Assembly (NCBI GenBank): GCA_900291925.1
Contig: UWYS01000012.1
Location: 682,001 to 746,000 of the forward strand
Origin: Thecaphora thlaspeos
Lineage: Eukaryota; Basidiomycota; Ustilaginomycetes; Urocystidales; Glomosporiaceae
Direction: 5' to 3'
DNA length: 64,000 bases
The notes beneath the pieces are model-generated. The model ran no database searches, was not told where the DNA came from, and worked only from the letters and a program-made list of their open reading frames with translations. Positions 1 through 10,975 of this stretch are shown here, one piece after another. Within the stretch, counting starts at the first letter, position 1; every line of letters starts with the position of its first letter. Made by a program: the position numbers and the translations under genes.

Positions 1-229
1 CGAGATGGCGGGTAGGCGTGCGTGATGATGATTACCTGGACGGCGCGAAGGGAGGTGGATGTCGTGAGGCCAAGACAAGCGACAAGGGGAAAGGGAAGGG
101 ACGCGATGGTCTCACCTTGTGACCGAGATCCAGCAACGCCCGGCTGACGAGGTAGATATGGCCCTCGACTCCGCCGACATTAGGAAAGAAAAAGTCCGAG
201 ACCATTCTGCTCGTTAACGGTCGGCACAT
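1..229 (-). CDS. GPI3: PIG-A/GPI3, 5' end only (cut by left edge)
   Basis: This is the N-terminus of the catalytic subunit of the GPI-GlcNAc transferase, which moves GlcNAc from UDP-GlcNAc to phosphatidylinositol on the cytosolic ER face, the first step of GPI-anchor synthesis. Exon 1 is 229..116 and holds the family motif [18 protein letters not shown] and LGHK. The intron runs 115..36 (GTGAGA donor, CCAG acceptor). Exon 2 is 35..1 and reads [11 protein letters not shown], matching the conserved GH(K/S)V(I/V)I(I/V)THAY of PIG-A and Spt14. The start at 229 gives a short leader before the motif; the next in-frame ATG at 205 is an alternative. The rest of the gene lies beyond the window. It is head-to-tail with the upstream THADA-like gene, whose stop is only 190 bases away. 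The splice across the THAY motif makes the identification strong. Confidence 0.9.
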
Positions 230-419
230 CAGACGCACGCACCAGCCAGTTCAAACACAGCAGGAGCCAAGATAAAGGCCGTAGGGTTGGGACATAGTGT
301 GGCAGACGGGCGGAGGGTTTCTAATGGTCAGCCAGCCTTGCTAAAAGTACATGTTTGAGGGGCTTCTGATAACCATAGAGAGACCAGGGGAGGAGGGGCT
401 GAGGGGAGGTTTGTGACGC

Positions 420-3400
420 TCACGCTATGCTGTAGCTTGCTTTCCCTCCTGTCTTTCCGTCCTGCATCTGCTCCTGCTCCCGCTCCTGCTCCTGGCTGTG
501 CATGGCGGCAGCGGGGGCGGCAAGATTGACGGCGTCTAAACCAAGCCTCCGCACGATCTCGGCGACTGCACCAGCCGCCTCGTTCGCCTCCTTCTCCTTA
601 TCGGACACGATCGCGTCGATACGCTGCAGCGCCAAGAAGGCTAGCACTACCCTCGTCGCCAGGAGGTGCGTGGCGACGAGGTCGCCCGCAGCGTCATCGG
701 CAGCGAGACGGTCGGAAAGTCGTCGCACCTCGACCAGGATACGTTGGACCAGCTCGGGGGAGAGGGCCGAAGCGGACGAGGATGCGTCAATCTTGCCAGA
801 CATGATCGAGACGTAGGCTCGTCGGATGCTCGACTCCGGGTCGCGGAACTGGTTGGGCTTTTCTTCCGCGAACAGCATCGTTGAAGGTGAGAAGGCTTCG
901 GCGAACTCGCCCTCTGTAAATGCGCCGGTTGTCGGTTGAAAAGGGAGAGGAAGCGTGAACAGGTTAGTATCTATCGACCATAATAAGAACGTCACAAGGC
1001 AGGACAAGGGTCAGCAAGTGATGGACTCACCGGACGCTTCACGTGTAGGGGCCAGCTGCGACCAGACGTGCTTGGCCCAGACGGTGCTGGTGGCGGTCGC
1101 GGCATAGTATCGCGCCATCCAGGTCCATGCGCGGTCCGTGCTGACCTCGCTGCTCGCGCCACCGCTGCGCGCGATGCGGGTCAGAGCCGCAAGGTTGGCT
1201 GATGGCTGCTTCTCAGAGACCTCAGTGGAAGAGGGGGCAGCGAGCACGGTCGCGGAGACGGCGATCGTTTCGCCAATCATGGCGGCCGCCTCAATCCTGA
1301 CGTCCTCGTCATCGTCCGTCAGCAGGTTGATGGCAGCCAGGCGCGCCGCAAAGACGTCCGGCGACTCGTTGCCGAGCAGATCAACGGCCGAGGCGGCGGG
1401 GAAGAGGAACCGGCCCATGGTGCGCAGCGCCTGTCCGGCGGCCTCGCGCGACTGGACGGACTCGTACTCGCCGGCGCAGCGAGCCACCGTCTTGCACCAC
1501 CTCTCGACCGCCGCCTGCCTGACGCCCGTCTCGGCGTCATTGGCAGCGCACAGCGCAGAGCAGAGGCCTCCGATGTACGGGAGCAGCGCCTCGCGCAGCG
1601 GCACGATGGGCGTCGACCTGGCCACCTTTGTCAGCTCCTCGATCGCATCAGTGAGTGCCGACGTGCTCGGGAAGAGGGCAGATGCAAGGCCAAAGTCGGA
1701 CGGCGAAGACGGTTGCTCATCGTCAGCGGCGGCGGCGGCGGCGGGCGGCTTTGTCATCGTCAGGAGGACGTGCAAGACCTCCGCCGCATTGACGCGCACC
1801 CAGATGCCCTCCTGCGCATCGCCGATGCTCTTGTGGATCTTGCGGCCAAAGTCGGACAGCAGCTGCTTGGAAGCCACCGCCGTCGAACCACCAGTGAAGG
1901 TGGCCCGCTTCAGCGAGGCGGCTTCGTCGCTCGCTATCGCCTCGAGGACGGCGAGACGGACGTCTTCGACAGGGTGGGAGACGAGCTCGGAGCAAGAACG
2001 CAGGAAGTCATCGGTCGTACCGATCTGCCGGCAGTCGGCCTGCAGCGCCAGTCGGGTGCAGATCGAGAGCAGCGTCAGCCCGTAGGGGACGCGGAGGAGG
2101 GGAAGGGAGCCGGCTGCCTGCTGCGTCGCTGCGGTGCCGAGCGTCTGCGTGATCCAGGGGCGAGCGGCCGCAAGCACCCGGTCGCCCAAGCCGGCGAAGT
2201 CGCCGCTGCGGATGCCGGCAAAGTCCTGAAGCACCTCGAGGTAGGCGGCCTGCGTAGGAGGGCAAGTGTTGTCGACTAGGAACAGCTTGACGTTGTCGCA
2301 GAGGGCATCGGCCAGCGCCGACATCCCCGCCTCGAGCGACGACGACGGCGCATCACTCTCTTTAGGGCTACGGAGCAGGCGCTGGACCATGAGCAAGTGG
2401 CCGTGGAGCTCATTCTGCCGGGTCAGGCTGCTCCCCTGCAGCAGAGTGACACACGCCTCGGCCGCAAGGGTCAGCGGGACAAGGGCGGCGTAGGCCTTGG
2501 CCGCCATCTCGCGGATCTTCCACACCGGGCTCGACGCGCAGCGCGCAATCAACGCTCGAAGGGCCTCGTGGCGCTCGCGATGGCGCGGATTGGCCGGCAC
2601 GACCTCGGGCGCCTGCATCCTGCTGAAAAGCATTAGGACGGCGAAGACGCTCGATTCAGCCTGGTCACCCTGCTTGACACTCCCACTCGCCGCGGCGCCG
2701 GCCACATCGACCGTCTTGGCCTTGAGAGTGCGCTGAAGGAAGGTGTCCATGTTGGCGTATGTGGCGAAGAACTCGTCGACCGGCATCCGGGCGTCCTTGG
2801 TGTCCTTGTTGGTGTGGCGCGAGCTGAAGCAGCGGATGCAGAGGCTCGAAGAGAGCATCATCGAGACGTTGCGCAGCCCCCAGAACCTGGACGAGAAACG
2901 CGAAATTGTCAGCTCAAGCAGCTCGCCAACGAAGGGCGACATGTGCTCGGACAGCTGGCCGTCGGAGACGAGAACACGCAGAATGTTGAGTGCGTGGATG
3001 GTCGAGACTGGGACCGACGCCTCGTCGTCCGACGTTCCGTGCCGGGCGATCTCGATCAGGCGGCGGACTGTCTCGAGCAGGACGGCAGCGTCGCTCTTGT
3101 TGGGGTGGGCGCTGACGAGCGCGAGCACGGCGTAGCCGATTCCGGCGCTGCGGCGGGTGATGCTGAGTTTGGTGTCCGGCTGTGCGACGGCCTCGAGGAA
3201 CGTCTGAATCCACTTGCGCGGCAGCGTCTCGGCCTCGTCCCAGCCGCTGCGGACAATCGCAGCCGCCGCGTTGCAGTAAGCCGGGTAGATGGTGCTAAAG
3301 GCGCCGCGGTGACGCACCTGGGTCAGCCAGAGATTGAAGCGCGCACCGACGCCCTCAATCGAGGCGAGCGTCCACAAGCTGATGCTGTTGCTGCTGCCAG

Positions 3401-6170
3401 CGGGGGCGCTGCGCTTGACGTTCGCCTTGAGCGTCGACGAAACAAGGACGCCGAGCAGGGCCGACGCCTCCTTCATGCCTCGCCACGAGTACGAGAGGAT
3501 CACCTGGTGCTTGGGTCCGGCGATCGATCCCTCCTGCTGCTCCAGCCCGACGGTTTGTTCGTCGTCTCCGCCGCCGCTGGCGATCCGCATAGCGCGGGCC
3601 GACTCGTGGGTCGGCTGGTGGAGGCCCTCTGTCCCGTCATAAGCCTTCTCTTCGGCCGTCGCGGCGGAGCCGACGCTACCCTCGGGCGCCGAGTTGCAGA
3701 GGACCACCCTTGTGACGCTCCAGGTTCGGTCTACCATGGTCTTGGCCGCCTCGATGGCCGTTGCGAGCGAGCGGATGTCATCATCCGACAGCCTGGCGGC
3801 CTGCACCGAGGCGAACAGCTCCTGCAGTGTGACGAGCGTGCCATGAACGGGATAGGTGGTGGCGGCCTCGAGGAGCCTTCCGGACTCGGCCACGCCCAGC
3901 AGGTAGGAGAGCAGGTCGAGGTGGTGGTAGATCAGCTGAACATGCTTGTTGCGGCTGTCGCCGCCGCCATTGACTGCTGCCGCTGTTGCTGCATCATCCT
4001 GTCCATCGGTGGCGGTGGCCGTCGCGGTGCCAGCGGCGGGGAAGCCGGCGAGGGCGAGCAGCGACGTCGGCGGCCAGTCGAGCCTATCGATGTAGACTGT
4101 CTTGTAGAGCTGGATCAGTCGCGAGGCGGCGGCGCTCTCAAAGTCCCTCGAGCTCGTCATCAGCCGCGCCGCCTTTCCGAGGATCCGGGCAGCGGCGGCA
4201 TCGCGATCCGTCAGGCCGGGCAGCGGCGCCGGGAAGCGCACCAGCATTGTCAGGGCGCGGTTCTGGATGTCGTCATACGTACTCTCGGAGAAAGAGAGCA
4301 GCAGCTGGACTAGCGCGGGCGAGACGATGTCAAGCTTAAAGGGAAACTCCTGGGCAAAAACCTGCTTGTTCTTGGCCAGCGTCAACCCGGCATTCTTGGC
4401 GAGCGCCTTATCGGTGGGTTTGGCCGCCGTCGTCGGCTGCGAGAAGTGCGGGTCGACGCCACTCTCGAGGATGAGGTCGAGGAACGTCAGAGCTGTGATG
4501 CAGCTCTGGTAGGAAGCGCCCGGGTGGAGCGCCTGGCGGATCAGCGCGTAGATCCACTCGAGGAAGCCTCGGACCGCCGCCAGGTCCGCCTCGAGCGCGG
4601 CGAGCTTGACGTGCTCGTCGTCGAGTCGCTCGTGCGCGGCTATCCGGGTGATCTTGGAGGCGTCCCTGGCGAGCGCGTACGAACTGGCGCGCAGCCGGGT
4701 CAGCATCTTGACAAAGGAGCCGCGCAGCTCGCCGCGCGCGCCCGGATTCGAGATCGTCAGGCTGTAGGAGAAGAAGGTGCGCAGGATGCCGAATTCGGCC
4801 GCGTTGAATGCCAGTGCCGGCGTCCGCGATTCGATGACGAGTGATAACGTCGAGATCTGCAGCTCCGAGGCGGCCGAGAGGATGCAGTCGGTCAGCAGCG
4901 ACGATGGCACCAGCACGCGGAGCGACCCGTCGGGCCCTCTCTCGCTGCGGAAATCGGCTGCTTCGCTGATCGTGCAGTAGCCCTGCGCCTTGCCCATACG
5001 CAGCGTCATGAAGACGGCCTCGACATTGATCTCCGCGCTTCCCGTGTGGCCCACCTCCTCTGCCGTCGCGGAGGGTCGCATAATGCTGTCGAGGAGCACG
5101 CCAAACACCCGCGCGTCCATCTCAAACAGGGGCGCCAGGTGATAGGAGGCCAAGCCCGACCTCAACCTCTCCCCACCCTCCTCGAGCGCCACTTTGAGTG
5201 GACCGAGCCAGATGCCGGACCAGCGCTGCCATGCCTCCGCCTGCTGGCGTTTCAGGCTGTCGGCGACGGGCATGGCCTTGCGCGAAAGTAGGCACCCTAG
5301 GTCAGCCGCGCGCGCCTGGAGGAAGCCGAGCGCGAGCCGCGAGCGACGGTTGGCGCCGCCATCGACGGTCCCGAGGCCCTGGACGATGCGTCGGTAGATC
5401 TGGCTGGCGGTGTAGCTGGCCCCCGCCGGGCCAGACTGCTGGAACGGCGCGGACCCGTACTTTGCCAGCAGGACCTCGAGGACGATGGGCGCCTGCTTGC
5501 GCTCGAGCTGGGCAAAGGCGCGCGAGATCAGGTCCTCGACAAAGGGGGCATCGCTCGGGAAAGGCAGGATGTTGGCCACCTCGACCTTGCTGCCCTTCTT
5601 GAGGTCCACCAGCTTGGAACCCACACCCTGGCCTTGGAGCGCCAGGAGCTCCGCGTCGGGCAGGTTGACATGGTAGATGAGATCGACGATGGCCTCGATG
5701 ACCTTTTTGGAGCGGGTGGCGATCTGTGTGCGCTCCGAATAGCAGGCCGACCAGATGACGTTTGAGAGCTTCAGCTGGTGGTCGGTGCCGAGCAGCTGCG
5801 AGCGAAGCCGGGGTCCGGCGTCGACGAGGGGCTGGAGGGTGACGAGGTGGCTGCAGTGGTTGGCCCAGATGCGGAGGCCGTCGAGGCCGTATTTGAGCGA
5901 AGGCAAGAGCTCGTCGGACTGCTCGGACTCGTAGATGAGGTCGAGGCAGCGCTGCAGGAGCGAGACGAGGTCGGCAACCAGCGACTGGGCCGCGGTCGTC
6001 GCCGGCGCCGATGTCGATGTCGATGTCGATGTCGTGACTGTGGCTGTGGCTGTGTGAAGCTCGCCGTCTTTCCGGCTGTGCAATGTGGCGGACGGAGTGA
6101 GCGCTTCGACCTCGTCGAGCAGCTGCACCACGGCAGCTGGGGCCGAGGGGTCAGTCTTGGCCTTGACCAT
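420..6170 (-). CDS. TRM732: THADA/Trm732 family, tRNA 2'-O-methylation partner
   Basis: A large HEAT-like alpha-helical protein of the THADA/Trm732 family. In yeast Trm732 binds the methyltransferase Trm7 and directs 2'-O-methylation of tRNA position 32. Exon 1 is 6170..1031, intron 1030..914 (GTGAGT/CAG), exon 2 913..420; the join restores a GAG codon and gives 1,877 residues, near human THADA (about 1,950). The DUF2428 region lies at roughly residues 880-1110, with SWRGMKEASALLGVL, TRRSAGIGYAVLALVS and FWGLRNVSMMLSSSL. The exon-2 segment starting EGEFAEAF contains TMLFAEEKPNQFRDPE, which matches the conserved tail of the family. I chose ATG 6170 because the open frame upstream (to 6509) is compositionally poor and looks like leader. 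Exon 2 ends in a Gln/Glu-rich stretch. Family assignment is firm; the tRNA role is carried over from yeast and human. Confidence 0.88.
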
Positions 6171-6718
6171 CTTGGCCGGGGACCGTTTCGTGGAGTGCGT
6201 TGTCCTTGGGATCGCCGGCCGGATGAGACTTTGCTCTGTGAAACGGGAATCTCCTTCTATCAGAGGCGTAGGAGGCGGTAGGAGGCGGTAGGAGGTGGTA
6301 GTCGGTGGTAGGAGAGAAGTGCAAGCTAAGGACAGCGGGTCGCTTGCCTCGAGTTGATTTCCACTTTTCTTTTCTCGCCAGATTTCTTTTCGAGGTGGCA
6401 CGGGCCGCCCGCCGGATGCAAGCGAGTACGCCTCATTGTCGCCCGTCTCCCGCGTCCGCGGAAAGCGACAGATGCCAGAGCGGTCGAGCGACGGCGAGAC
6501 TAGCATCAAGTCGTCAGCGCGACATCATCCATCATCGGTGTCGAACAGCGACATGCACGCACGCCTGCCAGCCTACGTTCTTCACAAGCTGCCGCGCCTC
6601 GCTTGGGCGGAACGGGTGGCGGGCCGTCAGAGGTGGCGTGTATTGGGGCAAGTCATTGTATGGCTTTCTCCCCTTCGCTTTTCTATGTTATACATCGAGC
6701 CGCCCGGTCTGCAGACGG
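6171..6718. promoter_or_regulatory. Spacer between ARPC4 stop and THADA-like start
   Basis: 548 bases between two minus-strand genes. It must hold the promoter and leader of the THADA-like gene and the 3' UTR of ARPC4. A short GTAGGAGGCG-type direct repeat sits at about 6266-6305. I see no TATA box and no convincing coding signal. Confidence 0.5.
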
Positions 6719-8060
6719 TCAGGTAAACTGAGGCGACAGACCGAAGAGGGCAGATAGCAGCGATGGCGATGGGTGACGCGGCGCCGAGAAGCAAGGTCAG
6801 ATAGTTAGGATCAAGTCAGTCATGGCTGGGCCGTGCGTAGAGGCCACGGACTATGCAGACGGCGCACTCACCGTGCTCAGATACGACTCGGCAACAATTC
6901 GCGCTCTGGCGTTCAGGCTCAGTTTCATCTCGCTGATCTCCTTGTCGACCTCCTCCATAAATCTGGAGGGATCGATCCGAGGGGGGCAACGATGAGGGCC
7001 AAACATTGTCAGCGCGAGTGCGAGAGGGAGGCCACGTCGCTTTGCGCCTTTTGACACCAGAACAGTCGGAGGAGGGAACGGGAGCGGCACTCACTGGATG
7101 ATAAAGTCGACCAGCTTGTGCTTGAGCATCGTCTCGGAGTGGAAGTTGGTGATCAGGAACGAGATGTCGTAGCCCTGTCGACACCGAGCGCAGCCGAGCA
7201 GGAGGAGAGAGGGACAGGGAGAAAGACAGGGTCCATCAGCATTCCGTTCGCCCGCCATACCGGTCGACAGGCAAGGGCTTCCACAGCCGCTGTGCCACTC
7301 ACGGGGACCGGTTTTCTCCTTAGGATGACGAAGCTCTCCGCCCTCTGCATCAGGAAGCGGGTGAACTTGTGGCAGAGCAGCCGCTCGATCTCGTCGGCCT
7401 GCTTGATGTGGATGCTGACGCGGATGCTGTTGACCGACGGCTCGATCAGGACCTTTTCATTTTCGTTTCGGCTGATGGTGAGCGGGTTCAGCAGCACCTC
7501 CTTAGACGTCCGTGCCTCGACCTCAGGCTCTGCGAAGAGGGCGATGCAGAGGAAAGGGGGCAAACGGACAGGGTCAGCGCCTCGACCGCACGTATGATGT
7601 GCCAGAAACTCTGTGCGATGCAGCTCAGTTGTGGAGAGTCACCCACTGTTGTGTCGCTCCACCACCTGAGGCCGAGGATTGTCGTCATCGTTGCAGCAGC
7701 AGAGAAGAGGTAGGACAGAGCAGGCAACCGTCAGTACAGGTCCGGATCCAGCCGCACGACTACGGCGAAAGCCTAGCCGCCATCTCTGCTCGGGACCGGG
7801 GGCCTTCTTTCGCCGGCGACGGCGAGCGGGTGCGGACGACCTACTTGCGAGCTAAAGTTCTCCAGGGTCATGGCCGCCGTCAGGGTAGACCTGACGCAGC
7901 TGAGATAGGGTCTGAGCGTGTTGGACTGCAACCACAGGGAAGAAGGGTGGGCGATGTCGTCGCATCCAGGGCGGTGTTCCATCGCGGTCAGCTTCAATTA
8001 GATGTCAGCCGACACGGCGGCCGTGAGCCTGCTGTAACTGTGCACTGCTGCTCTCACCAT
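6719..8060 (-). CDS. ARPC4: ARPC4, 20-kDa subunit of Arp2/3 complex
   Basis: ARPC4/Arc19 is a core structural subunit of the Arp2/3 actin-nucleating complex and forms the central heterodimer with ARPC2. Seven coding exons are inferred: 8060..8058 (only the ATG), 7925..7845, 7665..7647 (19 nt), 7529..7303, 7174..7095, 6962..6872 and 6727..6719 (two codons plus stop). Every junction has a GT donor (GTGAGA, GTAGGT, GTGGGT, GTGAGT) and an AG acceptor, and phases agree. The product is 169 residues, the usual ARPC4 length. Family hallmarks are [18 protein letters not shown] at the start, ENFSSQVVERHNKPEVEAR across exons 2-4, [40 protein letters not shown] across exons 4-5, and [20 protein letters not shown] near the end. 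The last exon (Phe-Thr-stop) is the least certain part. The one-codon first exon is notable because RPB10 in this window shows the same design. Confidence 0.93.
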
Positions 8061-8332
8061 GTTGGCTTTCCAGCACGCCTCTCGAGGTCGTTCCAAGGGG
8101 TGCGTGGGCGGGTTGCTGGGTGGCCGCGTGCGGGATGGCCGCGTGCGGGACGGCGAATGGTAGGATATCGGATGGCGGATGGCGTGGTGACGGAGATGAG
8201 GACGAATGTGGTGCAAGCTTAGGGGAGAGGTGTCGGGCTGGGCTGGCAAGGTCACCATCGACGCCGGCGGGCGAGTGTGGAGAGATGTACGTTTGGCTGT
8301 GGACTCTTTGCCTGGCCCGGGCCGCTTGGCTG

Positions 8333-8361
8333 GAGGCAGGCAGGCAGGCAGGCAGGCAGGC
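8333..8361. repeat. (AGGC)n microsatellite
   Basis: About seven tandem AGGC units in the ARPC4-CHD1 spacer. A related array with period AGGCAGAC lies at about 8453-8482. A longer array of the same tetranucleotide occurs at 9861-9900, so the motif expanded more than once in this spacer. Confidence 0.9.
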
Positions 8362-8588
8362 TGGCCAGTGCCCCGTGCGAGAAAGGCTCCCTCGATCGGT
8401 GGCTGGCGCTGCCGTTCAGCCCGGCTCCGATCCTGGACGTCCTCTTCGAAAAAGGCAGACAGGCAGACAGGCAGACAGGCCAGCACGCGCTCCGTCTCTC
8501 TCCTATCTCTCCTCGTCCCCTGCCTCTTCCTCCCTTGGTCCATTTTCCACCGGTTCTGGCCCTTTCCCGCGCGCTCCCCTGGCGAACG

Positions 8589-8596
8589 TATAAATA
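8589..8596 (+). promoter_or_regulatory. TATA-like box (TATAAATA)
   Basis: A perfect TATAAATA on the plus strand, followed by a long C/T-rich stretch typical of fungal core promoters. The nearest plus-strand gene start is CHD1 at 10976, about 2.4 kb away. It would therefore drive either a long, possibly spliced CHD1 leader or a separate transcript. Promoter function is inference from sequence only. Confidence 0.4.
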
Positions 8597-9858
8597 CCAG
8601 ATCCCTTCCCTCTGGCTCTCGACGCATTGCCCCCTTTCCCTCATCTCTTCCCATCCAACACCCACCACCACGCCCGCCTCGCTTCTCTCGACCTCGTCTC
8701 TCGCCGCCCTCGACACTTCGCCTTTGACCGGACCGTCCACTCGCCACGGGCCCACGAATATCACTCACAACGCCCGTCTGGCACACAGCACACTACGCAG
8801 CTCACTCGGCGAGCCTTGCCACACCATCCGTCCCCTGGCGACATCGTGCGAGAAGGCCAGGCCGGGCTCCATCGCAGGTCGTAGTCATCTGCTTCTCCCA
8901 AGCAGGCGGCGCGCTGGCCTAAGCCGACCGGGCTCGACCCGAGGCAGGCTTTCCTTACGTCAGTCGCAGCCACTGCTTCACAACACATTCTCTCCTTTCA
9001 AGACAGGTAGGTGATAAGGCTCTGTCGTCGTATCCGCCTCTTCCGACGCTGGCGCCGCCGCCACTATCTCGGCCAGCTCTCGCCCGGCCTCGACACGCCT
9101 TTCCCGACACCGCTCGTCGTCGACACCATCACCGCGCTACTGCTTAGACACCGACCAGTTTCCTCGACCCCGTTGCCATGCTTTCCCTCTCTACCACTGC
9201 CTTCATTCGCTCCCTCTCGCTCGCTTGTTGCCGTGGTAGTCGCACGCCGACATCCTCTGTTGCAATATGATCATTATGGCCTCCATCATTCTCATGATCC
9301 ACGTAAGGCCATCGCGATCGGTCCCATCTCGTCGTCATCGTCGTCGTCGTCGTCGTCGTTGCCGTCTCCACCACCTCCCCGGGCGGTTTTATTTTGTCGC
9401 CGCCGTCGTCACCCTTGCCACTTGATCTTCCCGCCTGTTTGCTCGACATGCGATCCAGGCTTCTCCGTGCGACGACTGACGGTCACTGCTGGCGGGAGCT
9501 GACACTGTCTCCGCTGCCGCTGCTTGTCATTGTCCGTCGTTGCCTTTCCGTCCTTCCGGCCTCACGCACGCACGTTTGCTCGTCATCATCCTGCTCCCGC
9601 CACCCTGTTTCCTCCCCACGAGCGCTGGCATGTGAAGGGCTGGAGGAAGATACGGCCCGCTCTTTCTCGGTTCCTTGCTCCCTCTCTCTCCCGCGTGACG
9701 GTCGAGGCCGGCACACATCTGTGTCACACCTAGCCGGCCTGCACCCGACTCGATCGCTGGCAGGCAGCTGCTGCGGCGCTGGTCATTGCGACAACCATCA
9801 CCCCGAAGCGTCAGGGTAGTGGCCGCTTGCTTGGTCGTTCGCCCTCGTTGTCATCTTG

Positions 9859-9860
<2 letters not shown>

Positions 9861-9899
<39 letters not shown>

Positions 9900-9900
9900 C
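9861..9900. repeat. (AGGC)10 microsatellite
   Basis: Ten uninterrupted AGGC units in the spacer upstream of CHD1, followed by TGGC units. It is the longer of two AGGC arrays in this spacer. Confidence 0.95.
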
Positions 9901-10123
9901 TGGCTGGCTCCGAGCGTGGTCCATGACGCAGACCTCGTCGGGTCACTCGGTGGCCAGTCTCGTGGGAAGCTGCGCGCGCCCTCTCCTGGAAGCAGAGTCT
10001 CATGCAGCCGCAGGACGGGATGGGCCGAGGTGGGGGAGGGCGGCATGCGCGAGCTGGTCAGCCTCCCGATACCGCTGAGGGGGTGAGAGGGGGGGGAGTC
10101 GTCTCGACTGGTCGCCGCCGCCG

Positions 10124-10153
10124 TGGCGTGCGTGCGTGCGTGCGTGCGTGCGT
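10124..10153. repeat. (GTGC)n microsatellite
   Basis: About seven GTGC units followed by TGTA/TGTG units, in the leader region of CHD1. Confidence 0.9.
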
Positions 10154-10352
10154 GTATGTATGTGTCTGTGTGTGAGGCCGTCATCGCCCGCCAGGCAGAA
10201 AGGTAGCCGGCCGGCCGGCCAGCGCGTTCGTCGTTGCGCTCGCTGTCGTTGCTGCCTGATGGTGGTGACCGGGTCGAGCGAATTTCGCAGTCTCGTCGCG
10301 CTGCCCGCAGCGGCGCCAACGGCGGTCGGTCGAAACGACAGGCGGCGGTGGC

Positions 10353-10405
10353 CACCCGCACACGGCAGCACCCGCACACGGCAGCACCCGCACACGGCAG
10401 CACCC
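10353..10405. repeat. 16-bp tandem repeat, about 3.3 copies
   Basis: The unit CACCCGCACACGGCAG is repeated three times plus a partial copy, with no mismatches inside the full units. It sits about 570 bases upstream of the CHD1 start codon. Confidence 0.9.
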
Positions 10406-10975
10406 CAAAGGTCAGGAAAGCGCGATGGCGAGGGCGTGCTGGAGCGAGAGCGGACCGCACGTCCACCCACCTCTCAGCCAAGCCCAGGCAGCCTGGGCCT
10501 CCCTCCTTCTCTTCCTTACGTCTTGTTCCACGCCCTCCTAGTAGAGCTCTTTCTCCGCGTCCAGCTGGCCATCCACAAACCACCAACAACCAAGCACCTA
10601 CCACCGGGCAGTCCGTCATTCCTTGCTCGCAACACCGTGTCTCGCCTTGCACCCAACCGACGGGCGGCACAGCACTCCTCTTTTTCCAGCTCTCCTCGTC
10701 ATTGGCCGGCATACATCACCCCACGGCCGCTCCCATTGCTACCCTCTGCATCAGCAGCAACGAGCATAGCGCTTTTCCTCCCACCTCCACCACAGCCTCG
10801 CATCGCTTTCCAGCTTCCTCGAAACCAAAGAGCGGCAGCTGGGGGGTTTTTCGACATCGTCGCTAGCGGCTGCTATCGCCTCGAGCTGGACAGGCTTTCC
10901 AGGCCCTTAGCCCCCTCCCGAAGCCTGCCTCCACCCGCGTCCCCGACCTCGTCCCTGCCCTCGCCCTGCGACGCG

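Larger units (their letters stand above)
8061..10975. promoter_or_regulatory. 2.9-kb non-coding stretch upstream of CHD1 and ARPC4
   Basis: A divergent promoter region with no convincing protein. It contains several simple repeats (listed separately), a TATA-like box at 8589 on the plus strand, and long C/T-rich plus-strand tracts at about 8500-8720 and 9150-9620. These tracts look like a fungal promoter and leader. A plus-strand reading frame open from 10136 joins CHD1 in frame, but its composition is unlike protein. A donor-like GTAGGT at about 9007 would fit a leader intron; I could not assign its acceptor. Confidence 0.5.

Noticed and set aside
2814..4313. 499-codon open frame on the plus strand
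   Set aside because: Antisense of the THADA-like gene; no family motif and the minus strand is clearly coding.
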